A DNA stretch of 64,000 bases from Algoriphagus halophilus (GTDB taxonomy: Bacteria > Bacteroidota > Bacteroidia > Cytophagales > Cyclobacteriaceae). A program made the position numbers and the translations under genes. The stretch is from NCBI RefSeq assembly GCF_900129785.1, contig NZ_FSRC01000001.1, positions 558,001 through 622,000 on the forward strand, given 5' to 3'. Positions 26,502-35,046 of the stretch are shown here, one piece after another; positions within the stretch are counted from its first letter, which is position 1, and the number at the start of each line of letters is the position of its first letter. Below the pieces are notes generated by a model, which ran no database searches, was not told where the DNA came from, and worked only from the letters and a program-made list of their open reading frames with translations.

Positions 26502-26504
26502 GTG

Positions 26505-27983
26505 TTATTCAGTAGGAAGTTCCAAAAATGTGTTTGTCAAATCAGGATCGTATTTTTTCAACTGCTTCCACTTATAAGCAAAAATAATACTTGCTAATCC
26601 CATGACAATAAGCCAGATAGGAGTGGAGTGAAAATACCAGGATGTTGTTTCTGATGTTAAATCTTTATAGGTGTGGATGATCAGGAATGCTGATAAAGTC
26701 AGAATTCCGGACCAGCCTATTAACAGTTGGGTTTTTCTGTTTTTCACCACCGATATTTCCTTCGCTAACTGGGGGTTAATCCTTGGGATTGCAACTAAGG
26801 TGATACACATCAGTAAGAAATTGACCATCATGGAGGTCACCATAATATCAATTCCCAGAAAAAAGTCACCTGCAAAATGGGACCCTATAACCCCAATACT
26901 TGCCATGCAACCTGCTACTAACAGGGCGACATAGGGAGTGTGATTTCGAAGATGAACTTTAGAAATTGCAGCAGGAAAGATACCGTCTTCTGCCCAGGCA
27001 AACATCAATCTGGAAACAGACAACAACATCGCTGGTAAATCATTAATCAAAGCAATGGCAGCCCCAACTAAGATAGCCACTCCCCAGCCTGAAGGTAAAA
27101 CATAGCTCAATAAGCCAGGTGCTGAAATGTCTTTTTTCAATGCTTCTTCTGCTACAAAACTCCAAGGAACAATGTGATAAACTGAAGCTGAAAACAGGAA
27201 GTAAAATGCTCCCACCCCCACAATAGCTAATACAATTGCTTTCGGAAGATTTTTAGTTGGATTTTTAGCTTCTCCTCCAGCCTGAGCAATGGAGTCAAAG
27301 CCTATGAAACTAGAGAAAAGTAAAGCGGCTGCAGATAGAAACACTTTCAAGTCAAATGGCACTACGGGAGTAGGCTCAAAGTTTCTGGATTCCTTTTCTT
27401 GTAATGCTCTCAAAAAATCACTGGAGTCAAAAATTAATCCTGAGAAGATTACAATTCCTCCCAAGGCAAACATCAAAAACATCATAGGAAGTACGATTTT
27501 TTCGTATGATTTTATTCCTTGGATATTGATCAGGACAAAACCCCAGATGATCCCTAAGGCAAGGGAAACTCTAACCCAGCCTACCTCAAGAGTTTCAGCA
27601 ATGCCATTCCATCCAAAATTGGAGGAAATATCCCGAATAAACGGGATGGTTAAATAGGAGATGACTCCGATGACTATGGAGAGCCCAAACCATTGGGAAA
27701 AACTAGCCACGAAACCCAAATAAGGGTTGAGCCCACGACTTGCGTAGATGTAGCTACCACCAGCTCTCGGCATAGCGGAGGATAATATTCCATAGGCAAA
27801 AGCGGCAAAAAGGGCAGGAATAGCGGCAAAAAGAAAAGCAGGTAAGACGTAAGGGCCTATTCCTGGAACATTCCTTTGAATCATAAAAGGAACCACATTG
27901 ATGGAAGCTCCAAGCATAGAACAGACTCCCGTAGCAATCAGGGCCAAAAGTCCCATTTGCCGAGTCAATTTAGTGTTGCTCAC
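26505..27983 (-). CDS. APC-family amino acid permease
   Basis: A 492-residue inner membrane transporter with about twelve hydrophobic helices. The N-terminal GLLALIATGVCSMLGASINVVPF and the glycine-rich RAGGSYIYASRGLNPYLGFVASF match TM1 and TM2-3 of the amino acid-polyamine-organocation superfamily, and the region FIGFDSIAQAGGEAKNPTKNLPKAI is the conserved TM6-loop signature. The family imports amino acids with protons or exchanges them. The substrate is not evident. It is transcribed ahead of the AKR-RidA fusion gene with only three bases between, so the two probably act on the same amino acid or derivative. Confidence 0.9.
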   Translation of the reverse strand: MSNTKLTRQMGLLALIATGVCSMLGASINVVPFMIQRNVPGIGPYVLPAFLFAAIPALFAAFAYGILSSAMPRAGGSYIYASRGLNPYLGFVASFSQWFGLSIVIGVISYLTIPFIRDISSNFGWNGIAETLEVGWVRVSLALGIIWGFVLINIQGIKSYEKIVLPMMFLMFALGGIVIFSGLIFDSSDFLRALQEKESRNFEPTPVVPFDLKVFLSAAALLFSSFIGFDSIAQAGGEAKNPTKNLPKAIVLAIVGVGAFYFLFSASVYHIVPWSFVAEEALKKDISAPGLLSYVLPSGWGVAILVGAAIALINDLPAMLLSVSRLMFAWAEDGIFPAAISKVHLRNHTPYVALLVAGCMASIGVIGSHFAGDFFLGIDIMVTSMMVNFLLMCITLVAIPRINPQLAKEISVVKNRKTQLLIGWSGILTLSAFLIIHTYKDLTSETTSWYFHSTPIWLIVMGLASIIFAYKWKQLKKYDPDLTNTFLELPTE

Positions 27984-28227
27984 TTAGGACGGTATTAGTT
28001 AGTTAATGAAAATGGATGAAACCAATAAATACTATTTGCGGAAGATAGTTTTTTTCATGCCATTTCACTCTATTTTTTAGACCAATGGTTGGAGAATATG
28101 AACGAGCAAAAATTTATAAACAGGGATTAAAAAAAATGGTAATTGAAATCTACTGCTTCAACAGATTGAAACCTGATTCTAAAAAAAAGCTTCCTATTGT
28201 TTTTCAGTAAATCCAGGAATAATACCT

Positions 28228-28731
28228 TCAGTTTTTCAAGTTTATATCCTGTTCTTTTTGTGATTCAACTAATGATTGGTGTACCTTCTTCGCTTGTGAG
28301 AGAAATGAACCCCATTTGGAATTAGTAGAGGTTAACTCTTCAGACTTTTCTTCAAGACAATAGAATCCTTGTTTGGTAAAAAGCATAATTCTGCATGCCC
28401 CCTTTTCAGGAAAAGGAATTTCTTCGATTTTAGTAGCCTTTTCAATCAATCCCTGAGCCATCTCTAGTAAAGAGAAAACTTCATTCCTTACGTTTTGGAA
28501 ATTTCCACCCCCTATAATACCTCCTCCTTTGCTTAAATATATACTTGCATCACCTGATAAGTAGGCCACTAAACTGGCAAGTCCTTCTTCAAGCTCCCAG
28601 TCTATCATGACTCCAAATACTTTTGATTCAGAAATGGATGAAGGTGATTCAATTTGATCAGCAGTAATTCCTAATGCTCTTTTCCTTAAGTTGGTATATA
28701 GACTGGTTTGATTTTCTTGGGTGTTATTCAT
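28228..28731 (-). CDS. Conserved hypothetical protein
   Basis: A 167-residue soluble protein without signal or membrane segment. The central part VFGVMIDWELEEGLASLVAYL followed by ASIYLSKGGGIIGGGNF and later CRIMLFTKQGFYCLEE resembles conserved hypothetical proteins found in scattered bacterial phyla; the glycine-rich loop and flanking strands suggest a compact alpha/beta fold, possibly roadblock-like. No catalytic motif can be named. It stands alone, with a strong inverted repeat in its leader (28766-28823) and long intergenic regions on both sides. Function unknown. Confidence 0.6.
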   Translation of the reverse strand: MNNTQENQTSLYTNLRKRALGITADQIESPSSISESKVFGVMIDWELEEGLASLVAYLSGDASIYLSKGGGIIGGGNFQNVRNEVFSLLEMAQGLIEKATKIEEIPFPEKGACRIMLFTKQGFYCLEEKSEELTSTNSKWGSFLSQAKKVHQSLVESQKEQDINLKN

Positions 28732-29358
28732 TTGGTTTGGTAATATTCAAATGGTGATAAACTGAAAAGACATTGAGTTTACGGGTGTTTGGGTGATGTT
28801 TTTAAAGTGAACCCAATGTCTTTAGAAAAACTTTGGCAATAATAGGTATTTTTATAAATCTCTTTTGATTTTGAATTATAAAAAATCAACTTTTAAAACT
28901 AACACTTTGTTTCCCGGATTGACAGGTTTTATTTTATTAGCAGGAAGCAAACCATATTTGGTAGGTGGCAAAATAACAATGAACTAGAATTAATAATCAA
29001 TTAGTTGGTTGTGTTTTGCTTTTAGTTCCCTCTCTTTTTTATCTCTCTTTGTAGATTTTTAAAACTTTCATATTGATCAAATTTTAATAATTCATGTTTT
29101 TATTCAGAATAATTCTTTTTGCTGTTAAATAGAAAGGATATTTCCTAAGATAGGTTAATTAAATAGTTGGCTGGATGGTGTTCTAATATCTTAAAACTCT
29201 ATACTCTTTCGAGGAATTTAAATTGATAGTAGATATAAAATTATCCAATAACCTTAACTTAGGAATCAACTATTTCTCACGATTATTTAAAAAATAATTT
29301 CAAACTTAATTTAGTTTGATTTTAAAACTTATAAATCACTCAAAAAGCGTATTTCTCT
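28732..29358. other. Long AT-rich intergenic region
   Basis: More than 600 bases without a convincing gene between the conserved hypothetical gene and the LuxR-type gene, both on the minus strand. Apart from the inverted repeat at 28766-28823, I saw no tRNA, riboswitch-like fold or terminator with a clear T-run. It could hide a small RNA, but nothing in the sequence demands one. Confidence 0.4.
28766..28823 (-). promoter_or_regulatory. Leader inverted repeat upstream of the conserved hypothetical gene
   Basis: AAAGACATTGAGTT (28766-28779) and AACCCAATGTCTTT (28810-28823) form a 14-bp stem with a single mismatch that becomes a G-U pair in minus-strand RNA, around a 30-base loop. It lies 35 bases upstream of the ATG at 28731, so it would be in the leader of that gene. 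Confidence 0.45.
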
Positions 29359-30159
29359 CTAAATCACTCCTTCAGCTAAACACTTTGCCATCAATTCAGC
29401 GGTGTTTGATGAATTTGTTTTGAGAAGAATGTTCTTTCTATGTGTTCTAGCGGTATTAAAAGAGATAAAAAGTTTTTCTGATATAGCTTTGGAGCTGAGG
29501 CCTTCACTCATCAGTTTGACGATTTCGAGTTCGCGCTTTGTAAGATCAGCAGTGCAGGAAGATTTATCAAGATTAGCTAGTTTCGGGTCAAACCTACCAT
29601 GTTCAGCGTTAATATTTAAATAGGATTTTTTGGCATCATGATGAATGAATGAAACCCAGTCCGTTGTGATATTCCCTAGATGGCTTATGTCTGAATGAAT
29701 GACGAAAGCATGTTCTATTTTCCCTTGATCAGTGAGTGTTAGAACTGTTGTTTGAACCATCATTGTTTGAACTTTACCGCTCAAAGCTCTACACCTATAG
29801 GTATAAACAGTTTTATAAGGAAGTAAATCTCTATGGTCATCGAAGGTTTGCATGAATTCATAAATTATTTTTTCCTTTTTTTCAATGATAGCTAATTCAG
29901 AGGGCAATGTTTGATTTAACAAACTATCTATCGTCGCTAATTCTTTTTTTATTCCAACCACATTTTCCACATTTGGATGGATATAATCCAGCTTGTATTT
30001 GTTCAGATTTAAAATGTAATAATAGGATTTACCGGGGGCACACATTGTTGCAATTTGATGGAACTGATCTGTGGGTTCGTATTTAGTGTATTTTTTTATT
30101 TGTAAGGCATATTCATTTTTCCAAAAATGCATCACACTATCACTTATCAAACCTCCCAT
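29359..30159 (-). CDS. LuxR-type (GerE) transcriptional regulator with PAS-like sensor
   Basis: A 266-residue regulator. The C-terminal GerE/LuxR helix-turn-helix (about residues 205-262) is clear: TKRELEIVKLMSEGLSSKAI, SEKLFISFNTARTHRKNIL. The N-terminal 190 residues resemble a PAS-type sensor (strands in YTYRCRALSGKVQTMMVQTTVL, ending HAFVIHSDISHL), a combination frequent in Bacteroidota. There is no receiver domain or phosphorylatable Asp motif. No partner kinase or obvious target operon is next to it; the closest genes are the conserved hypothetical gene downstream and purL on the far side, whose terminator lies in between. Ligand and targets are unknown. Confidence 0.82.
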   Translation of the reverse strand: MGGLISDSVMHFWKNEYALQIKKYTKYEPTDQFHQIATMCAPGKSYYYILNLNKYKLDYIHPNVENVVGIKKELATIDSLLNQTLPSELAIIEKKEKIIYEFMQTFDDHRDLLPYKTVYTYRCRALSGKVQTMMVQTTVLTLTDQGKIEHAFVIHSDISHLGNITTDWVSFIHHDAKKSYLNINAEHGRFDPKLANLDKSSCTADLTKRELEIVKLMSEGLSSKAISEKLFISFNTARTHRKNILLKTNSSNTAELMAKCLAEGVI

Positions 30160-30264
30160 AATGAACTATCTAGTAAAAAATATAACTAATAATATGTAAA
30201 ATGTTGTTTAAATACAAATTTTTACTCCAAAATATTAGAATAATTAAATAGATGTGATTATCTG

Positions 30265-30297
30265 ATAAAAAAAATCCCTCAGAGTAATCTGAGGGAT
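30265..30297 (-). terminator. Intrinsic terminator of purL
   Basis: A perfect 10-bp stem (ATCCCTCAGA at 30274-30283 and its inverse at 30288-30297, loop GTAA). On the minus strand it is followed by a run of eight or nine T (the A-tract at 30266-30274). It lies 34 bases after the purL stop. Confidence 0.88.
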
Positions 30298-30330
30298 ATT
30301 GACTAGTTTATAATTTTCAGCTTTCTGAAT

Positions 30331-33300
30331 TTAGCTTTCTGAATTTTCTTCTACCCATTTTCTAGCATTTACAAAAGCATCCATCCAAGGAGTAAAATCA
30401 TCTTTTCTGTCTGCAGGATAATAAGGCCAGTTCCAAGGCTTTAAGCTTCGTTCAATATGTGGCATAATGGCCAAGTGACGCCCATCATCAGATGCTATCC
30501 CTGCTGTGGCATAATCAGATCCATTAGGGTTGCCAGGATAAGCTTCATAGCTATATTTCATAGCAAAGTGATAATCGCTTTCCGCTTGAGGCAAATGGAA
30601 TTTACCTTCACCATGTGCCACCCAAACACCTAGCCTTTGACCGCTTAAAGAACCTAGCATCACCGAATCATTTTCAGGAATGGTTACATTCACGAAAGTA
30701 GATTCGAACTTATGGGATGCATTGTGAAGCATTTTTGGTTTATCTGTATGATTAGGTGTAACCAAGCCTAATTCAATCATGAGCTGACATCCGTTACAAA
30801 CCCCTAAACTTAAGGTGTCAGGTCTAGCATAGAAATTATCCAAGGCTTGCTTTGCTTTTGGATTGTAAAGGAATGCACCGGCCCAACCTTTGGCAGAACC
30901 TAACACGTCAGAATTAGAAAATCCTCCAACAAAGACAATCATTTGAACATCTTCCAGGTTTTCTCTTCCGGCAATCAAATCCGTCATATGTACGTCCTTC
31001 ACCTCAAATCCTGCTAACCATAAGGAATAAGCCATTTCCCGATCGCCATTCACTCCTTTTTCACGAATGATGGCCGCTTTCACTTTGCCTGCGGTTTTTC
31101 TGAAAGGATCTAACCCAGCTGCATTGAAATCACCTTTCCATCCTGCTGCAAATTCATAGGAAAGAATCTGATTCTTATAATTATCAAAGCGATCCTTTGC
31201 TAATTTTTCTCCGCTCTGCTTTCTGTCCAACAGGTAGGAAGATTTGAACCAGGTATCTCTCAACTCTGCTACCTCTAAGCTAAGTTCAGTTCCTTTGAAT
31301 TCAACTTTACCTGTATCTGTAACTTTTGCAAGTTCAACGAAGTCAACATCATCTTCCACCAAAAGCTCCTCTACTGCATTCTCATCAGATACCTGAAGAA
31401 TTACCCCAGGATTTTCAGCAAATAACATTTTCACCAAATCCTGCTCTTTCATTCGGTTAGGATGAACTTTCAGACCCACTCCAGGACTCGGGAAACACAT
31501 TTCAAGTAAGGTAGTGATCAATCCCCCGGAAGAAATATCATGACCCGCTAGAATCCATCCTTGATCTATGAGATCCTGAACAGAAGCAAATGCTTTTGCA
31601 AAGTGTTCTGAATCCTTCACGTCAGGAGTTTCGGTTCCTATTTTATTAAGTGCCTGATAGAAGCTGGATCCGGCAAGTTTTGCTTCATCTCGGGAGAAGT
31701 CCACATACAAAAGCTTGCTTCCTTTGACAGGTTGAATGGCAGCCTTTACAGATCTCTTCACGTCCATACATTCCCCAACTGTAGAAATGATGACTGTTCC
31801 TGGAGAGTACACTACTTTTCCATCAGGATATTTTTGCGTCATGGACAGGGAATCTTTTCCGGTTGGAATATTGACCCCTAAATCAATCGCAAATTTAGAA
31901 ACCGCTTCAACAGCTCTGTATAATCGATCATTTTCACCTTCATTCTTCGCTGGCCACATCCAGTTCGCAGATAAGGAAATTCCAGCCAATCCATCTTGAA
32001 TCGGTGCAAAAATCAAATTTGTAAGCGCCTCAGCAATCGCTAATCTACTTCCAGCTTCAGGATCTGCCAAAGCAGCTACAGGAGCATGTCCAATAGAAGT
32101 GGCGATTCCTTTTTCACCAGTAAAGTCCAAAGCCATTACCGCGACATCGTTCAATGGAAGTTGAATAGCACCGACAGTTTGTTGAGTAGCAACACGACCT
32201 GTTACGGAACGGTCCACTTTATTGGTCAACCAGTCTTTACAAGCCACTGCCTCTAACTGTAACACCTCATTGATGTAGGATTTAATCAGTTCAGGATCAT
32301 AGCTTGCTTCGGCAAAGCTGGATTTCTTGGTAGTGTCCTCTAGAATAGTTTTAGGTGAGGAACCAAACATATAACTCAAGTTCCAGTCTACCGGCTTTTC
32401 ACCTGTCTTCTGGTTCTCAAATTTGAAATGCATGTCTCCAGTGGTTTCTCCAACTACATGAAAAGGAGCTCTTTCTCGATCGGAAATGGTATGAAGGGTA
32501 TCTATGTCTTTTTTCCCGATCACCAAGCCCATTCTTTCTTGGGACTCATTGCCTACGATTTCCTTCGCTGAAAGGGTAGGGTCCCCCACAGGTAACTTAT
32601 CAATGTGAATAGTTCCTCCTGTATTTTCCACTAATTCAGAAAGGCAATTTAAGTGGCCACCTGCTCCATGGTCATGGATAGAAATGATTGGATTATTTTC
32701 ATTCTCTGCCATAGCGCGGATCACATTGGATACCCGCTTTTGCATTTCAGGATTGGATCTCTGAATCGCATTGAGTTCTATGGCGTTGGAAAGTTCACCG
32801 GTATTTAAGGAGGATACTGCTGATCCTCCCATTCCGATTCTATAATTATCACCGCCCATGATCACAATTTGATCACCGGCTTTTGGCTCTTCTTTTTTAG
32901 TATACTTCGCATTGGTAAAACCGACACCTCCGGCAAGCATGATTACTTTATCGAATCCATGTTGCTTACCTTCTTCTTCATGTTCGAAGGTTAGAACAGA
33001 ACCAGAAATCAAAGGCTGACCGAATTTATTTCCAAAATCGGAGGCACCGTTGGAAGCTTTGATCAAGATATCCATTGGAGATTGATACAACCATGGTCTT
33101 GCTTCCAGATTCTTTTCCCAGCTTCTTCCTTCTTCAGTTCTTGGGTAAGAGGTCATGTAAACCGCAGTTCCAGCCAATGGAATAGAGGCTGTTCCTCCTG
33201 CCATACGATCTCGGATTTCACCTCCTCCACCGGTAGCTGCTCCATTGAATGGTTCTACAGTGGTGGGGAAATTATGGGTTTCTGCTTTCAGCGAAATGAC

Positions 33301-34017
33301 CGTGTCAATATCTCTTGTTTCGAAAAAGTCTGCTTTGTCCTGTGTCTTTGGAGCAAATTGCTGCGCTTTTGGTCCTTGCACAAAAGCAACGTTGTCCTTG
33401 TAGGCAGAAGCAATTCTATTGGGATGCTTTTTGGAAGTTTCTTTGATCAGTTGAAATAAGGTCAAAGGCTTTTCTTCTCCATCAATGATAAAGGTTCCGT
33501 TGAAGATTTTGTGGCGGCAGTGTTCGGAGTTTACTTGACTGAAACCAAATACTTCAGAGTCAGTCAGGGGTCTTTCCAACTGCTTGGCAACGTTCTCTAA
33601 ATAATCAACCTCTTCTTGGCTTAGCGCTAATCCTTCTTTTTTATTGTAGGCAGCGATATCAGAGATTTCCTGAATTTTTTCAGGCTCTAGATGAATATCA
33701 AAGATATCCTGATCCAGTCCATCGTAAGACTTTTGAAGCATGGGGTCAATTTGATCCCCTTCTTTTAGTGGGAAGAACTCTTCAATTCTGATGATTCCCT
33801 GAATCCCCATATTTAGGGTGATTTCCACCGCATTGGTAGACCAGGGAGTGATCATTTCTTTTCTTGGGCCGGAGAATTTACCTTCTACTTGTTTGGTTTC
33901 CAGTGCCTTGGCCTCTCCAAAAAGCCAGATTAATTTCTGGATATCTTCGGGTGCGAAAGGTTGTGGAGTTTGTACGGCGTAGATAAGGTTTTGAGGGGAT
34001 TCGAAGAAGAATATCAT
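30331..34017 (-). CDS. purL: Phosphoribosylformylglycinamidine synthase (large single-chain PurL)
   Basis: A 1228-residue enzyme catalysing the fourth step of purine synthesis (FGAR plus glutamine and ATP to FGAM). All domains of the large form are present in order: an N-terminal PurS-like part (1 to about 150), the linker with SQVNSEHCRHKIFNG, two AIRS-like ATP-binding halves (ETHNFPTTVEPFNGAATGGG, LISGSVLTFEHE, SIHDHGAGGHLNCLSELVE, PTGKDSLSMTQKYPDG, GHDISSGGLITTLLEM) and a C-terminal glutamine amidotransferase domain (IVFVGGFSNSDVLGSAKGW, nucleophile Cys in LGVCNGCQLMIEL, and the His/Glu pair near IMPHIERSLKPW). The length agrees with proteobacterial-type PurL. It is transcribed alone, with a strong terminator behind it. 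Confidence 0.97.
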   Translation of the reverse strand: MIFFFESPQNLIYAVQTPQPFAPEDIQKLIWLFGEAKALETKQVEGKFSGPRKEMITPWSTNAVEITLNMGIQGIIRIEEFFPLKEGDQIDPMLQKSYDGLDQDIFDIHLEPEKIQEISDIAAYNKKEGLALSQEEVDYLENVAKQLERPLTDSEVFGFSQVNSEHCRHKIFNGTFIIDGEEKPLTLFQLIKETSKKHPNRIASAYKDNVAFVQGPKAQQFAPKTQDKADFFETRDIDTVISLKAETHNFPTTVEPFNGAATGGGGEIRDRMAGGTASIPLAGTAVYMTSYPRTEEGRSWEKNLEARPWLYQSPMDILIKASNGASDFGNKFGQPLISGSVLTFEHEEEGKQHGFDKVIMLAGGVGFTNAKYTKKEEPKAGDQIVIMGGDNYRIGMGGSAVSSLNTGELSNAIELNAIQRSNPEMQKRVSNVIRAMAENENNPIISIHDHGAGGHLNCLSELVENTGGTIHIDKLPVGDPTLSAKEIVGNESQERMGLVIGKKDIDTLHTISDRERAPFHVVGETTGDMHFKFENQKTGEKPVDWNLSYMFGSSPKTILEDTTKKSSFAEASYDPELIKSYINEVLQLEAVACKDWLTNKVDRSVTGRVATQQTVGAIQLPLNDVAVMALDFTGEKGIATSIGHAPVAALADPEAGSRLAIAEALTNLIFAPIQDGLAGISLSANWMWPAKNEGENDRLYRAVEAVSKFAIDLGVNIPTGKDSLSMTQKYPDGKVVYSPGTVIISTVGECMDVKRSVKAAIQPVKGSKLLYVDFSRDEAKLAGSSFYQALNKIGTETPDVKDSEHFAKAFASVQDLIDQGWILAGHDISSGGLITTLLEMCFPSPGVGLKVHPNRMKEQDLVKMLFAENPGVILQVSDENAVEELLVEDDVDFVELAKVTDTGKVEFKGTELSLEVAELRDTWFKSSYLLDRKQSGEKLAKDRFDNYKNQILSYEFAAGWKGDFNAAGLDPFRKTAGKVKAAIIREKGVNGDREMAYSLWLAGFEVKDVHMTDLIAGRENLEDVQMIVFVGGFSNSDVLGSAKGWAGAFLYNPKAKQALDNFYARPDTLSLGVCNGCQLMIELGLVTPNHTDKPKMLHNASHKFESTFVNVTIPENDSVMLGSLSGQRLGVWVAHGEGKFHLPQAESDYHFAMKYSYEAYPGNPNGSDYATAGIASDDGRHLAIMPHIERSLKPWNWPYYPADRKDDFTPWMDAFVNARKWVEENSES

Positions 34018-34037
34018 GTCCTTAGGCTAGTAAGCTG

Positions 34038-34045
34038 CAAAGGTA
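34038..34045 (-). promoter_or_regulatory. Candidate -7 promoter element of purL
   Basis: On the minus strand this reads TACCTTTG, fitting TAnnTTTG, 21 bases before the purL ATG. No clear TTG is present at the -33 position, so only partial support exists. Confidence 0.4.
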
Positions 34046-34253
34046 AGAAATTGGACTTTAGATTGAAATATTTAGGAGAGGGTTATTTGATGAGGTTGGA
34101 AATATTCAGTGGGATCAACGTAGTTTGAAAATAGTTGAACTATGGAATTATAAATAACGTTTAGCCAAAATGTTCAATGGGTGAAAACAAATATTTCAGG
34201 GTTGTTTGCATAGGCTTAAGTCTTGAAAAAGTTGGAGAGCTACTCATATGTTC

Positions 34254-34270
34254 GAAAACGTGCGGTTTTC
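34254..34270. promoter_or_regulatory. Small inverted repeat upstream of the efflux operon
   Basis: GAAAAC (34254-34259) and GTTTTC (34265-34270) form a perfect 6-bp inverted repeat around GTGCG. It lies about 60 bases upstream of the main operator candidate and might be a second regulator site, but its arms are short. Confidence 0.3.
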
Positions 34271-34318
34271 AATGTTAATTTTTTGTTAAATCGAAAGATT
34301 GTTCGCTTTTGGTACTGA

Positions 34319-34346
34319 GGAAACTTTTGGAAGGCGAAAAGTTTCC
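34319..34346. promoter_or_regulatory. Palindromic operator candidate for the TetR repressor
   Basis: Perfect 10-bp arms GGAAACTTTT (34319-34328) and AAAAGTTTCC (34337-34346) flank an 8-base spacer. The left arm covers the -33 TTG and the right arm ends one base before the -7 element of the promoter of the TetR-efflux operon, exactly where a repressor would block RNA polymerase. Size and symmetry suit a TetR dimer or pair of dimers. Confidence 0.7.
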
Positions 34347-34355
34347 GTAGTTTTG
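34327..34355 (+). promoter_or_regulatory. Promoter of the TetR-RND efflux operon
   Basis: TTG (34327-34329) and TAGTTTTG (34348-34355) fit the Bacteroidota -33 and -7 elements with an 18-base spacing. The -7 element ends 28 bases before the tetR ATG at 34384. Confidence 0.65.
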
Positions 34356-34383
34356 CATTCGATTATACCAAGAGTAAAATTCA

Positions 34384-34986
34384 ATGAGGAAGAAGATTTT
34401 AGAGGTAGCTGTAGAACAGTTTAGTCGTTATGGAGTAAGAACCATTACGATGGAAGATATCGCACGACTATCAGGAGTTTCCAAAAAGACCATTTATCAA
34501 GAATTCAAGGATAAAAAAGAGTTGGTAAAGGAGGCTTTTGGAATGCTTTTAAAAGAGGATCAAGAAAAGCTGGATGCTATTATGAGGGATGAAGATGGAG
34601 TGATAGAACATTTAGTTTATACCTCTAGGATGATTCGTGAGAGAATTGCCAACCTAAACCCCATGGCAGTGTTGGAAGTACAACGGTATTTTCCTGAAGC
34701 TTGGAAAATGTTCGAATGCTTCAGGGACAATGTTATTGTGACAGACATCGTCAAAGTGTTAGAAAGAGGGAAAAAGTTGGGGTATTTTCGAAACGAAATC
34801 AATACGAGGATTTTGGCGAGGATGCGGGTTAATCAAATCAATGCGGCTTTCGATCCCTCAAATTATAGCGGTGAGGATGTGAAGATGGTGGATATACAGA
34901 TGGAGTTAATGGACCATTTTCTTCATGGAATTTTTACTGAAAAGGGTAGGCAGGCCTACCTTGAGGGAGTGGAATTAAATCATTAG
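34384..34986 (+). CDS. TetR/AcrR family repressor of the efflux operon
   Basis: A 200-residue TetR-family regulator. The N-terminal helix-turn-helix is unmistakable: RTITMEDIARLSGVSKKTIYQEF followed by KDKKELVKEAF (residues about 20-55). The C-terminal all-helical ligand-binding domain (about 60-200) is variable, as usual. It is the first gene of an operon with the TolC, adaptor and RND pump genes and lies immediately downstream of a palindromic operator that overlaps the promoter, so autorepression and repression of the pump, relieved by a pump substrate, is the likely logic. Confidence 0.88.
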   Translation: MRKKILEVAVEQFSRYGVRTITMEDIARLSGVSKKTIYQEFKDKKELVKEAFGMLLKEDQEKLDAIMRDEDGVIEHLVYTSRMIRERIANLNPMAVLEVQRYFPEAWKMFECFRDNVIVTDIVKVLERGKKLGYFRNEINTRILARMRVNQINAAFDPSNYSGEDVKMVDIQMELMDHFLHGIFTEKGRQAYLEGVELNH

Positions 34987-35046
34987 AAAGCCAGCAATAC
35001 AATATAAATTTTGAACTAGAGACCGACTATTATTTAGAATAACAAC

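Larger units (their letters stand above)
34018..34318. other. purL-tetR divergent intergenic region
   Basis: Holds the purL promoter on the minus strand and upstream regulatory DNA of the efflux operon on the plus strand. Besides the elements listed separately (34038-34045 and 34254-34270) nothing else is seen. Confidence 0.5.
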
